Source of the DNA: Zerene cesonia
Taxonomy: Eukaryota; Arthropoda; Insecta; Lepidoptera; Pieridae
Length of the DNA stretch: 64,000 bases
Reading direction: 5' to 3'
Assembly (NCBI RefSeq): GCF_012273895.1
Contig: NC_052130.1
Location: 434,001-498,000 of the forward strand
Below are positions 1 to 12,185 of the stretch, piece by piece. A program made the position numbers and the translations under genes. Below the pieces are notes generated by a model. The model searched no databases and was not told the DNA's origin. It saw only the letters and a list, made by a program, of their open reading frames with translations. Position 1 is the stretch's first letter. Every line of letters begins with the position of its first letter.

Positions 1-273
1 ATATATCACATCGTATTTCATGTATTCCGCTTCGTTGAGCAAAAGGAAAAACATTTTCACGAAAAAATTCGACACGCTCTCGTTAATTTGTATTTCTCTG
101 ACTTTAGCAATCAGGTCCTGTAGCATATTGTACTTATGTCCTTTGAGTTCGAATTCAGTTTGAAGAAAACATAATAAATATCTCCTTTGAAAATCAAATA
201 GAGATTACGCTACGATTTTACTTGTATCAATTTTCAATGTGGACCATTTCAAAAACCAAGTGATAGCCTTATT

Positions 274-472
274 TAGCTGCGCCCCGCGGTGTCACTCGCG
301 TAAGTCCGTATCCCGTAGGAATATCGGGATAAAAAGTTGCCTATATGTTATCCCAGTTATCCACCTGTCTACGTGCTAAATTTAATTGCAATCTGATCAG
401 TAGTCTTTGCGTGAAAGAGCAACAAATACAGACTCATCCTTATAAACTTTCGCATTTATAATATTAGTAGGA
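274..472 (-). mobile_element. short non-autonomous Helitron, family A
   Basis: Runs from AGCTGCGCCCCGCGG to ATTAGTAGGA, the inverted form of an element that starts TCCTACTAAT and ends with a GC-rich hairpin followed by CTAG. The terminal CTAG is mutated to TTAG and the copy is somewhat diverged. Confidence 0.8.
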
Positions 473-2631
473 TAGTAGGAAGATTAGTAGGATGTTCTTG
501 TATGCACCGAATATCCCCTTTTTTAGTGTCATATACGCGACACAAGAAAAGACGCAATATATTAGATTAATTATGAAACATGATGTTACTAATAATATTT
601 TTATGTGATATAAGTATATATTTTAAGATGGTGATTTATTTAAATCGTAAATTCGTACATAATATTAATAATTATGAAAATAACTTCTTCATTATTGTAA
701 TATATCGAATTTAACTCTCCTGACATAATCCATTTGGTCCCTAATGACTAAGTGTTAATTATTAAACGCCATAAGGAATGCAAATTAATCAGAAATCAAT
801 TTAAAAAATAATAGCTAATAATATTATATTATGTATTGATATTCTATAAATAAGTCCGATATATATTCGATGATTACATATTCAATTATTCAAGAATTAT
901 TACGTAATATGTACGTAGATATAAAAAGTAAAATATTTGTAGGTATGCGTTAAATATTTGGATACGATAAGCAATTATACTAAGTTTATATAATTGAACG
1001 TAGGTACTATTCATTATAATTCAGACGATACAATCATTGTAATTTATTATTATTCAAACGAAATTTAAAAAGTATTTCTGTAATTAAAGTTACGTATACA
1101 TATCTACTTAACATTAAAAATAAAAGTAGCTCTATCTGTATGTTTGTATGTGTCGTCTTCATGCCCAAACCTCTATCGATTTGGATGAAATTTGGTACAG
1201 ATATAGTTAAAAATTCAAAAAGACAGGATACGATTTATAACGGATATCCCACGGGAACGGAAACTATATATACACCCGGTAAAAACCCTGTCTGTTTTCC
1301 TTTCGATAAGCGAGCAAATCCATGGGCGCAAAGCTACTTATCCATAAACAAAGTTAATTATATTCATTCTTCATATTTAAAAATAAAAAGCGAGTTTTAT
1401 AGGCCTTCTTCAAATTATTCAAATAACAGGTCTGTAATAAAATAAAACTACAAAGATCAAGTTAATTCGCTCTAAGTCTAAAGTTTAATATAATGCAGAG
1501 TAAATTTTGTCGCCTCGAGTTGTCATCTTAACTAGTTTTACAAACGCTTCTATTAAGATTTATATGCATGTAAGAGTATAAGGGTGCCTTTGTTGTTTCA
1601 ATGTTTTATATGTGATTTTATAAAGTCAGTTCGTTCCCAGCTCTTGTGTTGTTTGTTTGCTACCTTTAAATAGTCTCCTGTCCAACTTAATAAATATTTG
1701 TATAACTCAATTCTCGTTTTACTTATTTTATAGTGTATAGCCTAGTAATAATCTAGAAACACAACTTAAATTGCAGTGCTCGTAAAAAGTTGGTCTAATA
1801 TGGTTCGTGTTTACTAAGATACTAGCGTTCGTTAACTTTTTTGCGACTTGTATGTCGATTTATCTCTGTAATTAAAAAATGAATATAAATCTACCAAAAT
1901 ACAAAATCTGTGTAGTAATTTATTAAAATATTATACCTATGAACAGAGTATTATTGTAATTGCTTTTCGAAAATATATCCGTAGGTATCTTTGTATATAT
2001 CTCTGTCTATAAATTTTCAAACATTTGAATAATATTTCGGTTAAAGATGGTGTAAGTTAGATATAAGAACAAAGGTCACTCCGAAACTAACAAACATATA
2101 AATTATCCAGTGCAATTTCAGTGGTTAAATTCTTTTCAAAATTACATAGACAATTTTTCAATCGAATTTACTTGTTTTTGGAAACTGTCCATTGTAGGGG
2201 CTTTCCTATATGTAGGCCCTGGGGCTGTAGCCCCAGTTATTCTCCCTTAAATCGGGCCCATAAAAGTACTTAAGATAAAAGAATAAAGTACATATTGCAT
2301 CAGTTATTTTCCGCAAATTGAATATTGCGTTTTAATGGCTTGGCCTATTGTTAAGCACAAGTTATAATTTCATTTAATAGCCTCAGTTATTAAACGAGTA
2401 TCATATAATTATGCATCAAGTGTGTATTAACTACATGTTTACGGGATGAATAAAATCTTAAGGTACTAATATTCTAAGGCCGCTTGTTAGTTTGGTTAAA
2501 GGCGCTAGTGTCAGTTTTGAATTGAAGAATTGTTTTTATATTGGAGAGTAATGTAACACTACGAAAAATCTTCAAGGACGGCACAAAAATTATTTTGTTT
2601 TATAAACACAACACATATACACACACACACA

Positions 2632-2967
2632 CTTGGCAATGTAACTGGTGGGTCGACTGATGGTAAGCGCTACCACCACCCATGAACATTTGGAAAGTCG
2701 TGAGGTCGATTGCAGACATAATGCCTCTGCAAATAGATTGCCGACTTCAAATTGGTAAGGGATTAGGAAGGATTGACGAAAGGAATAAAGGAGAGGACTG
2801 GGAAGGCTCAGGAAAAGGATATGGGCCTTCGGCTGCTCCACTTACCAAACGAAACACAGTAGCACATCACTTCCCGCCGGTCTTCTGTGGGGGTGTGGTA
2901 CTTCCCCGGTGCCATTGATGGAGCCAATCTGGCCCAATCCGTGCTGAAGCGTACTCAACTCTCACAT
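2632..2967 (-). mobile_element. poly(A)-tailed retroposon (SINE-like), diverged copy
   Basis: Read on the - strand it has the same order of blocks as the copy at 11492-11832: GAGTACGCTTCAGCACGG, CCGGGGAAGTACCACACCC, GAAGACCGGCGGGAAG, and the GGTGGTAGCGCTTACCATCA tail. Open frames here are repeat-borne. Confidence 0.78.
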
Positions 2968-3035
2968 ATGTCTCTTTTGTGTTGGATATATTTATAATAT
3001 GCTATTAAGATACCATAGTAATTACTTATAATATA

Positions 3036-3234
3036 CTAGCTGCATCCCGCGGTTTCACCCGCGTAAGTCCGTATCCCGTAGGAATATCGGATAAAAAGTT
3101 GCCTATATTTTATTCCAGATGTCCAGCTGTCTATGTACCAAATTTCATTGCAATCGAGTCAGTAGTTTTTGCGTGAAAGAGCAACAAACACACACACATC
3201 CTTACAAACTTTCGCATTTATAATATTAGTAGGA
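3036..3234 (-). mobile_element. short non-autonomous Helitron, family A
   Basis: Full-length copy with intact CTAG and TAGTAGGA ends, GCGGTTTCACCCGCG hairpin and internal CACACACACATCC run. No coding capacity. Confidence 0.87.
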
Positions 3235-3804
3235 TTAAGTAGGATTAACCGATTGCCCAGGCTCTTACCACGTTAACACTATAAATGAAGCTTTCTAATG
3301 GTTTAATTTAAATGAAAATTGGTCGAGTAATAATAAATCGTTACGAAAAAAAGAACGAATCTTTCCTAATTATAATATTTATGTAGCGTGGTTTATCATT
3401 AAAGGTTTCCCATTCGTGTGGGAAACTTCTCATTACCAAATACCATATTTGATATTTATAATCTGTGAGTTTAATGCAATCTTTATATTTACGAGCAGCT
3501 CTATGTAGTAAAAGTGTCATAGAAGTGTCACTTTGACATTGAGCAAACGTGATGTGACTGAGGTTGTTAGTTACTGTAGGGACTGGGGGGTCACCGTGGC
3601 GTCTTAAAGCTGTACTAAGTCCAGGGTGTAAAGTATTACTTTAATAGGCAACGGTAACCAATAGGTCCTCAAAGATAGCCTAAATAGATAGATAGACATT
3701 TTTGAATATATAATTGCAGTTGAAAATTCTAGAAATTTCGTTGTTGTAACTTAATATAATATACATATATTGTAAAAGCATATAAATACTTTGCTAACTG
3801 ACCA

Positions 3805-4156
3805 TCCCTACTAATATTATAAATGCGAAAGTAACTCTGTCTGTCTGTCTGTCTGTTACGCTTTCACGCCTAAACCACTGAACCGATTTTCACAAAATTT
3901 GATATGAAGATAGAAATGAACTTGGGAAAGGACATAGGATACTTTTTATCGCGAAAAAAGGGTAGAAAGGGTTGAAAGAGGGGATGAAAGTTTGTATGAA
4001 ATTATTGTCAAACCGATTTTGATGAAACTTGGTATGAAGATAGAGATGAACGTGGGAAAGAACAAAACATACTTTTTGATGCGAAGAAAATACTCCTTAC
4101 CATGTCGCGCGATATAAGCGAATTCTACGCGGGCGAAGCCGCGAGCAAAAAGCTAG
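3805..4156 (+). mobile_element. short non-autonomous Helitron, divergent longer family
   Basis: Begins TCCCTACTAATATTATAAAT and ends GAAGCCGCGAGCAAAAAGCTAG followed by T in two separable parts: hairpin stem, then CTAG at 4153-4156. A (CTGT)n run lies near 3835-3855. The ACCGATTTT...ATGAAGATAGA...ATGAAC block occurs twice, at about 3880-3930 and 4010-4060, so the element contains an internal duplication. Confidence 0.8.
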
Positions 4157-4205
4157 TATGTGATAAAAGTTGCCATTAGCTTGCATTCTCTTGAATTCTT
4201 TAAAT

Positions 4206-4292
4206 TTGATACCGTTCCCCAACGAGTTCAATCTGGAGATCTTTAAGAGTAAAGTGAACAGGTACCTTCAAGGGAAGCGCGCTGCATCGTAA
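4206..4292 (+). pseudogene. LINE ORF2 C-terminal remnant
   Basis: One frame reads LIPFPNEFNLEIFKSKVNRY, then LQGKRAAS and a stop. This resembles the 'SLPN...FNLxxFKxxVxxYL' ending common to non-LTR retrotransposon reverse-transcriptase proteins. Only the last ~28 residues remain. The nearby CGAGATATTAGTCTAGCGC may be 3'UTR of the same element. Confidence 0.5.
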
Positions 4293-4382
4293 ACTACATC
4301 TATGCTTACCAGAAGGCGAGATATTAGTCTAGCGCTTTCCTATCACACATAAAAAAAGTAACACCCTCTTTCTTATATATAA

Positions 4383-4597
4383 CTAGCTTTTGCCCGTGGC
4401 TTCGCACGCGTTAAATTTGGTGTAGTTTAATATGTTATATGTAAACCTTCCTCTTGAATCACTCTATGATATTTTTTTTTACTCTATCCATTAAAAAAAA
4501 AAACATCAAAATCCGTTGCGTAGTTTTAAAGGTTTAAGCATAGATACATAGGGACTTAGGAACAAAGAAAGCGACTGTGTTTTATACTATGTAGTGA
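4383..4597 (-). mobile_element. short non-autonomous Helitron, family C
   Basis: CTAGCTTTTGCCCGTGGCTT start, GCACGCGTTAAATT, AATCCGTTGCGTAGTTTTAA core and ACTATGTAGTGA end; on the - strand this is TCACTACATAG...AAAAGCTAG. Same family as 30186, 31610, 40733, 53975 and 55405. Confidence 0.8.
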
Positions 4598-4634
4598 TAT
4601 TAAAGATTAAAAAATTACCTCGCAATAAAGTCAC

Positions 4635-4711
4635 AACATCCGTAACCGCCAATCACGCGTCCTGATTGGTCGTTATGCCAGCAATGCGATTGGTCAACTC
4701 CCTACGCACGC
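4635..4711. repeat. 77-bp direct duplicate flanking the gap (left copy)
   Basis: These 77 bases are identical to 5712-5788 on the far side of the N-run. Exact identity abutting both gap edges is best explained as two contig ends covering the same locus that were not merged. Confidence 0.9.
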
Positions 4712-5711
4712 NNNNNNNNNNNNNNNNNNNNNNNNNNNNNNNNNNNNNNNNNNNNNNNNNNNNNNNNNNNNNNNNNNNNNNNNNNNNNNNNNNNNNNNNN
4801 NNNNNNNNNNNNNNNNNNNNNNNNNNNNNNNNNNNNNNNNNNNNNNNNNNNNNNNNNNNNNNNNNNNNNNNNNNNNNNNNNNNNNNNNNNNNNNNNNNNN
4901 NNNNNNNNNNNNNNNNNNNNNNNNNNNNNNNNNNNNNNNNNNNNNNNNNNNNNNNNNNNNNNNNNNNNNNNNNNNNNNNNNNNNNNNNNNNNNNNNNNNN
5001 NNNNNNNNNNNNNNNNNNNNNNNNNNNNNNNNNNNNNNNNNNNNNNNNNNNNNNNNNNNNNNNNNNNNNNNNNNNNNNNNNNNNNNNNNNNNNNNNNNNN
5101 NNNNNNNNNNNNNNNNNNNNNNNNNNNNNNNNNNNNNNNNNNNNNNNNNNNNNNNNNNNNNNNNNNNNNNNNNNNNNNNNNNNNNNNNNNNNNNNNNNNN
5201 NNNNNNNNNNNNNNNNNNNNNNNNNNNNNNNNNNNNNNNNNNNNNNNNNNNNNNNNNNNNNNNNNNNNNNNNNNNNNNNNNNNNNNNNNNNNNNNNNNNN
5301 NNNNNNNNNNNNNNNNNNNNNNNNNNNNNNNNNNNNNNNNNNNNNNNNNNNNNNNNNNNNNNNNNNNNNNNNNNNNNNNNNNNNNNNNNNNNNNNNNNNN
5401 NNNNNNNNNNNNNNNNNNNNNNNNNNNNNNNNNNNNNNNNNNNNNNNNNNNNNNNNNNNNNNNNNNNNNNNNNNNNNNNNNNNNNNNNNNNNNNNNNNNN
5501 NNNNNNNNNNNNNNNNNNNNNNNNNNNNNNNNNNNNNNNNNNNNNNNNNNNNNNNNNNNNNNNNNNNNNNNNNNNNNNNNNNNNNNNNNNNNNNNNNNNN
5601 NNNNNNNNNNNNNNNNNNNNNNNNNNNNNNNNNNNNNNNNNNNNNNNNNNNNNNNNNNNNNNNNNNNNNNNNNNNNNNNNNNNNNNNNNNNNNNNNNNNN
5701 NNNNNNNNNNN
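4712..5711. other. scaffold gap, exactly 1000 N, probably spurious
   Basis: Placeholder length. The flanks are the same 77 bp, so the true distance is probably negative (an overlap). Reading frames across the N-run are meaningless. Confidence 0.9.
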
Positions 5712-5800
5712 AACATCCGTAACCGCCAATCACGCGTCCTGATTGGTCGTTATGCCAGCAATGCGATTGGTCAACTCCCTACGCACGCTCCCGCCATAAT
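5712..5800 (+). promoter_or_regulatory. CCAAT-box cluster, possible promoter
   Basis: There are three CCAAT pentamers in under 50 bp: CCAAT at 5726-5730, and ATTGG (reverse) at 5742-5746 and 5766-5770. They sit in a local CpG-rich stretch (CACGCG, ACGCACGC, CCCGCC) that stands out from the AT-rich background. This is the layout of NF-Y-type TATA-less promoters. It lies upstream of exon 1a, which needs a non-coding first exon. A possible donor cta|gtaagtt occurs at 6024. No transcript evidence can be seen, and an unrecognised repeat is possible. The same bases occur as 4635-4711 on the other side of the gap. Confidence 0.35.
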
Positions 5801-6871
5801 ATTCATAAATAAATCAAACTGTACAAATGACACGAGCTAAAAACGCAGTGAAAGGCATGTTATTATGCGATAGTTACATCATATAACCGGCCACTGTTAA
5901 CTGGGACATTCCGTGCTGCTTACCCAAAATATTGGGAAATGTTGACATTAGGTACTGCCTGACATAAGATGTTTTATAGATAATTCGTAGGCTGTGGAAA
6001 ATTACTTTATCTGTGTACTACTAGTAAGTTGAATTCATTCTTACTGTGAGTTTGCGACAGAGGGCAATTGACATGTGAACACATGTTGAGTTGTAACCTG
6101 GAAAAAAGGCAGCTAAAAGAAAATGACATTTTATTTCAGCATAGAATTATCCATACAGAGGCTACTTTAGGGATGCGCCCCAGAACCACGTGATATACGA
6201 AAGAGGGAGGCAGCAACCGTCAATTTATTAACAGGAAACTATTAAAAATACAATACATAGCCTGATGACAGACGGACGGATGGACAGCGGGCAACAAAGG
6301 CAAAAAATTCGCGCTTCGCCACTGCACAATATAATGTTTTTAGCTTAGCTACCTCTTAGTGCAGGGTTACTTTCGGATTTTAAGGAGGGTATCACGATCA
6401 ATTACGTGTATATAGTACTGGCAACCCGATCAATTAGGTGTATAATACTTCGCTTTAACTTCTTTGTGCACATGAAAGCATTATGAGTAATGTTTAAGTG
6501 TAGCAGACGTGGAAAATAATCTTACCTGTTAGTTGTTTCCACCTCATAAGATATGCGCAAGTCGTCTGCATACCGGAGGTCGTCTAACCGCAACGCGGGT
6601 AATGCAATCTTTGCCATGCAGAAAGGCAAGTGTGTTGCTCATAATATCTTGATAAAACATATGCCTATATTCTAACATTGTATATGGTAGTGTTGCCATC
6701 TTGAAAACACATTGGCGTCAATCTTGTTACAGTTCTCGCTCTTAACTTATAAATAAGTTTACAATGATAAGTAGTTTAACTACACTTGCTTATAAAAATA
6801 CTGATAATCTTTTTATTATTTTTAGACAAATTTTATACATAATTGTCTTTTTAATTAAACATAACATATCC

Positions 6872-6938
6872 AGAACCCCTCATAGGAGGCCTGTGTCCCA
6901 GCAGTGGGAACATATATATGGGCTGATGATGATGATGA
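6872..6938 (+). mobile_element. 3' tail of a tRNA-type SINE
   Basis: Contains CATAGGAGGCCTGTGTCCCA, GGGCTGATGATGATGATG: the shared tail of the SINE family also seen at 12186, 24819, 41845 and 48389. It is followed within about 8 bp by the head of a second copy. Confidence 0.7.
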
Positions 6939-6945
6939 ACAGAAA

Positions 6946-7165
6946 TGCAGTGGTGGCTCAGTGGGGAGAACCTGAGACTTCAAAATCGATAAGTGGGGGT
7001 TTTCGAGACCAGGCGAGCGTGTAGAAAATAAATAGATTTTTCAATTTCTCTGCACATGTGGACATCATAACTGCTCGTAGCGGTGAAGGAAAACATCGTG
7101 AGGAAATCGGCATGTCTGAGAATCAAAAATTCGACGACATGTGACATCTGCCAACCCGCACTTGG
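6946..7165 (+). mobile_element. tRNA-headed SINE, 3'-truncated
   Basis: Starts TGCAGTGGTGGCTCAGTGGG (A-box-like) and has TTTTCGAGACCAGGCGAGCG (B-box-like), then the body GTGAAGGAAAACATCGTGAG and GACATGTGACATCTGCCAAC. The tail is missing. Confidence 0.75.
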
Positions 7166-8968
7166 TCAATAAAACACCTAATCCAAAAACCTATTAATAC
7201 AGGCGTGAGATTTAGAAATAAAGGCGATTAATAATTCATGAATCATCCGCCACAGAACACTAGGAATGTCCTGTATGCCCGGAAGTCCAAATACATATCA
7301 AAACTACGATTTCCCGTTCAGACTTCAGCACTATTTATATAAGTCTATCGCTTCAGTATGCAAATCGGAAACCTGACGAACAGGTTGAATGCAGTTTCTC
7401 AGTGCTCTCTATTTTTTCTTAGATTGCAATAATTTTTAATCCGCAGTTATATGCTACATAACCAGTTATTATTCAGCTTACGTTATATGCATGCCATATT
7501 AAATTCTGAATTCATTATGTAAAAAAGACTATACCTAGACTACAGATAAAATAATACTAGACGAGACATATACATTTTGAAACTGTGCTAATTTTCGTAC
7601 ACAATTTATCCTTAATTTTCAAAATAAAATGATATATTTCTGATATAACTGGTTTTCCTTTTGAATAGTCATATTACAAAGCCAACTGTCCAGTTTTTCT
7701 TAAGCAATTGGCGTCATTCCAAAGATTTTATCATCTTATTTATTAAGTTATGTTAATCATTAAAATACTGTAGGCTCTCTGAACTAACACATTCGAGGTT
7801 ATCAAAAATAGATCAAGTGCGAGTCGAACTCGTGACACTAAGGGTTCCGTATAAATAATCTGAAGAGCAACTGACCTCTACGACCGATCCAACCGATGCT
7901 TAACCTTGTTTTTTATGTATGATGTTATAACTCATCAGAAATACATCATCTCTGAAAATAATTACGGTTCATAAATATAATTCATAATCAGCCTAGCCTA
8001 ACAGACAGCAGTCTTTGTAATATTATACCCTTGAGTGCGGAACCCTAAAAACAATAAAGGGTTTCAAATTATAGCGGTTATAGAATTAAATTTGGTTCGT
8101 TTTTTTATATATGGTAGGTACCTACTAACACAGTCACAGATTACTAAATAACACGTCCGTAGTCTAATAATCTGTACTACTACTAGTATAGTATGATGTT
8201 ATCTGTGGTACTACTAAAGTCTAGTAAGCGTACATGACTCATATTTACTATGTATAAAGCCCTGGATATCAGTAGATTACTCTTAATTAAGATGTATACT
8301 ATGGGTCTGACATAGTCAATGTTGTCATAGAATTTTTCTTTTTTTAATATTTTTTTAACATATACGTTTATTGGTTAGTTTTAACTAGAAATATAAAGTC
8401 TCTTTTTAAAAATCAAGTTGTGAAAATTTCGAAACGGTGCATATATAAATCATAAATAAATAACACACATGAAGCAACCTTGCATGATTCAGCTAAAAGG
8501 GCAAAAACATTCCTCTTACCTCTTAATTATCATTCATTTGGTATACTCTATACACGCACATTAAATAAGAATATTTAATTTAAATAGGGTTGTCAAAAGT
8601 GAAACTTTTTAATTTAATGCAACATGTTGATCGCGTTTAAATATTTCATGTGAATACAATCATTATGTTTCGTGTCACGTGTAATGTCACAATATGTCTA
8701 GAAGAAAGATTTGGTGGTCGGTTTGTAACATAATATAAAATAAAATAAAAACTTACCTATAGTTTTGTATTTTTTTATCGGTATATGATTAGATTGCTGA
8801 GATTATGTTAACACACATTTTTATTTTACCTCGTGACGACCTGGATGGAGCTGGGGAACCCGCTAGTGGTTTAGTAGGGCTGTCACAAGCAACATTTTAA
8901 TACAATTAGTGTTATGATATTATTATTGCGTATTCACAAAGTAAAACCATACTGAAGTTTTTTCTTCA

Positions 8969-9100
8969 CTTGTGTTTTGTTTTACGCGAGTATTATACAT
9001 TTAGAAATAGAATTTAGAAAGACCACGCTCGCCGTAAAGAGTTCGAAACGTCGGGTTAAATAATTATTAAAAATCCGTTAAAGTCTTTAATTTCTTAACA
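8969..9100 (+). mobile_element. MITE, relative of the foldback element at 45611
   Basis: Shares CTTGTGTTTTGTTTTACGCG, GACCACGCTCGCCGTAAAG and GTTCGAAACGTCGGGTTAAA with 45611-45806, followed by AATCCGTTAAAGTCTTTAAT. The left inverted arm is largely lost. Confidence 0.65.
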
Positions 9101-10327
9101 TACTAAAGTTCTTGAATTCCTTTTCAGTGCAAACACAGTTTCTTTTACAAAACAATTGCTTTTTGTTAATGAATAGTGTTATTACTTAAAGTATGAAAAT
9201 GCCATAACATGATTTAATTGCTAATATGCCGATTGATTTTTCATAATTACTTATCACCTTATGACTTTTACTATAGGTATATTATACAATATATACAATG
9301 TTTTTCTCATAAGAAGGACTGTATTGTAATTATAAATTAAATTTATTTATGTATGTATAATTCATAATTCTTAATTTGCACAAACACGTTATACAGGATG
9401 TAACAGTATCAATACTAAGCTAATATTATCTCAGGTTTCGCCAGGACATATATAGCATGCAAACATTGTATTAAGCATTTACATTATCGTCAAAGTTTTT
9501 TCTTAATATAAAGTGACACTTGAGTAATGTTTAAGGATAAATCGAAAACTATTCAATGGATTTTATATATGATTTATTCATTGTATTAACTGGCGACTAT
9601 TACAGCGAGAGTGGTCTTATATTATAAAGAAGTCAATAGTCGCGTAAAATCTAAATTATAACTAATTATTATATAGACATTAAGAATGGACGTACCCTAA
9701 TTATTTTATAGGATATAAAATAGCAAAATTTAAATAAGTTATTGATGAATTGATGAAATTGAAATAGTTTCTTTAATCTATGATTAGTAATTACAAATTA
9801 GCTAGCATTCGGCTACTTCTTCTTACTTTAAAAAACAGTGAAGAAACATTATCGAAGGAAGTCTTATCGACATTATAACGTTACGTAAACTCAGTAATGA
9901 CAACCCTATACAAGCAGATGACTGTTGGGTAGTGGTTTGCCTTAACTTGACCTCATGGAGTTAATTTTGACGAGGTCTCGTAAATCGAAAACTGGTCCAG
10001 CGGCCATAATTTTCTGACACAAACAAATTACTCATATGTTTTAACTTCCTTTTTTTACATATGGCTTCGTCTGTAAATGGAAATATCATTACTTGATTTT
10101 CTACTTGAAACAATTCGAAAGCTGTGTAGTTGCGAAGTAGATAAAAAGCATTACTTACGTTCTGTTTAACTTGTGGACGAACTCGCGGGTATAAGCAAGT
10201 ATATCTGTATCATGTGTTATTCTGATGCGTATGCTGCTCACATCAGCACTACATCAAAATCCGGTCAGTGGATTTCGCGTGAAAGAGAAACAATCATCTA
10301 TACATTCTTACAATCATTCTCATCCTA

Positions 10328-10527
10328 TCCTACTAATATAATAAATGCGAAAGTTTGTAAGGATGTGTGTGTGTTTGTTGCTCTTTCACTCAAAAACAAC
10401 TGAACCGATTGCAATAAAATTTGGTACGTAGATAGCTGGACAACTGGAATAACATATAGGCAACTTCTTGTACCGATATTCCTACGGGATACGAACTTAC
10501 GCGGGTGAGACCGCGGAGCGCAGCTAG
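10328..10527 (+). mobile_element. short non-autonomous Helitron, family A
   Basis: TCCTACTAATATAATAAATG start, TTGCTCTTTCACTCAAAAAC, ATTTGGTACGTAGATAGCTG, and a GAGACCGCGGAGCGCAGCTAG end. The 76-codon open frame at 10173 runs into this copy and is not a gene. Confidence 0.87.
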
Positions 10528-11491
10528 TTTATAGTATTAGTAGGATTACTAGATATTCGCAAAAAGGTAGATGAAAACAATGCGCCACAACACAGTGCGC
10601 ATAATAAGACCATTTGATACTCGTGCTGTGAATGCAAAAAATGTGTTTTCTAAACAAAGATGACCTTATTCCATTGTCGTAAGGTTTTTCCTCATTCAAT
10701 AGTAAGGTGTTAATTATGTCTAATGAAAGGGTTTTAAGCAGGCGATAAATTTAGATTTATGTGGGGTTGCATAATGAATGCTACTAGTATTTATTGTAGT
10801 AGGCGTTCGCCCCGGCGTCACACTGTTTTAGTTCAGATCCTTTGTTGCTAAGAACTATACAAAATTAAACCTGCCGTTTAAAACCACGTGAATAAGACGT
10901 AGTAATCCCCTTTACAGGTTTCATGTTATGCGTAGACAAATATATCTATACTTGTGATATTTAGCACACGTGTTTAGAGCTGTTGCAGACGACTTCTGAC
11001 ATAACATAATTCATAATTATTGCATACATACATCGAATTGAAAACCTTCTTTGTTTGAAGTCAGTTATAAGTTGATATGTATGAAAGGTGGAAACTATGT
11101 AACTAACAACAAGAAATAATATTACATATTATTTGTTTGTATTTATTTGTTGTTAGTCAGAAAATAATATAATATGTATTACGGTGTTTTCCGGTTAAAT
11201 AATTAAAAAATATAATTTAGCTCAATTATATTCATAAGCGTTTGTAACATGATATGTGTTATTGATGTGGTAATTAAAAGTAACATATAAGATAAGATGC
11301 TTTAATTTTAGGCTTGTTGAAACCAGAGAGTTATTCGTATATACGTCTGTGAAACTTAATGCCCCATAGATTGCTCACCATTCCCAGTCCATTCTTATAT
11401 CGTTAATCGTCCTTATCTCTTCCACCTATTATTTATTCGATTTTGACTTCTAAAAAGCGGGCGAAGAATTTGTAGAGCCAAATGTATGTGG

Positions 11492-11832
11492 TAGTCGAGC
11501 ACGCTTCGGCACAAATTGGGCCAGCTCGCACCGGGGAAGTACCACAACCCCACAGAAGACCGGCGTGAAATAGCATTCTGCTGTGTTTCGTTCGGTGAGT
11601 GGGGGAGCCGTAGGCCCATATCCTTTTCCTTACCCTTCCCAGTCCTTTCCTTTATTCCTATCGCCAATCCTTTCTTAATCCCTCCCCAAAAAGTCAGTAA
11701 TCCATTTGTTGAAGCGTAAGGTCTGCAATGGACCTTATGCCTCTCCAAATGTTCATGGGCGGTGGTAGCGCTTACCATCAGGCGTCCCACCAGCTTCATT
11801 GCCGACTGTGACATTAAAAAAAAAAAAAAATG
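11492..11832 (+). mobile_element. poly(A)-tailed retroposon, full-length-looking copy
   Basis: Runs from GTATGTGGTAGTCGAGCACG, through CTCGCACCGGGGAAGTACCA and CAGTCCTTTCCTTTATTCC, to GCGCTTACCATCAGGCG and a run of 14-15 A. A short repeat (AAATGT) before the start and after the A run is a plausible target-site duplication. No own coding gene; the 133-codon - strand frame is accidental. Confidence 0.8.
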
Positions 11833-11834
11833 TT

Positions 11835-11889
11835 TTCGGGCGGTGGTGATCGCTTACCATCAGACGAAACTCCAACTCGGTTGGCCGCT
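11835..11889 (+). mobile_element. retroposon 3'-end fragment
   Basis: GGGCGGTGGTGATCGCTTAC and CATCAGACGAA: a second, partial 3' end of the same family, directly behind the A run of the previous copy. Confidence 0.6.
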
Positions 11890-12185
11890 CGAAAAATACG
11901 GAAAATTCAGACGACTAGCGATGTAATCACACAATATTTTGATATATTAAGCTAAGCCACAGATTAAATCAGCCAAGCAGAACGATATTTAAGGCAATAA
12001 AAAAAAAAACCCTGATTACAGAGCAAATCTCGTAAAACTATATTAACAGGCAGTAGCTTTTTGTCTATTCTGTCAGTATATTTGTTTCAAATTATTTTGG
12101 ATTATAAAATTTATAATATTTTGTTGTTTCTATTGTATATTTAAATTCATATTACGTTCCTACTTTAGCCACAGATAATTTTATT

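Larger units (their letters stand above)
1..4634. other. upstream non-coding DNA with repeats
   Basis: AT-rich sequence with no convincing exon. It holds Helitron copies at 274-472, 3036-3234, 3805-4156 and 4383-4597, a possible divergent element at about 1130-1340 (GATTTGGATGAAATTTGGTA-type core), a retroposon copy at 2632-2967 and a LINE remnant at 4206-4292. The short open frames in it follow these repeats. Confidence 0.7.

Noticed and set aside
1140..1445. 101-codon + strand open frame
   Set aside because: It lies largely over what looks like a divergent Helitron-type repeat (GGATGAAATTTGGTACAGAT core).
4653..5742. Long open frames over the first N-run (both strands)
   Set aside because: They exist only because N bases translate as unknown residues; there is no real coding sequence. 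The same holds for 56694-57817 and 62214-63263.
7330..7405. TATATAAG followed by TTCAGT as a core promoter
   Set aside because: The spacing (about 19 bp to the first TCAGT, 65 to the next) does not fit a TATA-initiator pair, and no donor follows nearby.
11413..11814. 133-codon - strand open frame
   Set aside because: It lies over a poly(A) retroposon copy; similar frames occur at the other copies (46128-46445, 61214-61531, 50595-51062), so it is repeat-borne.
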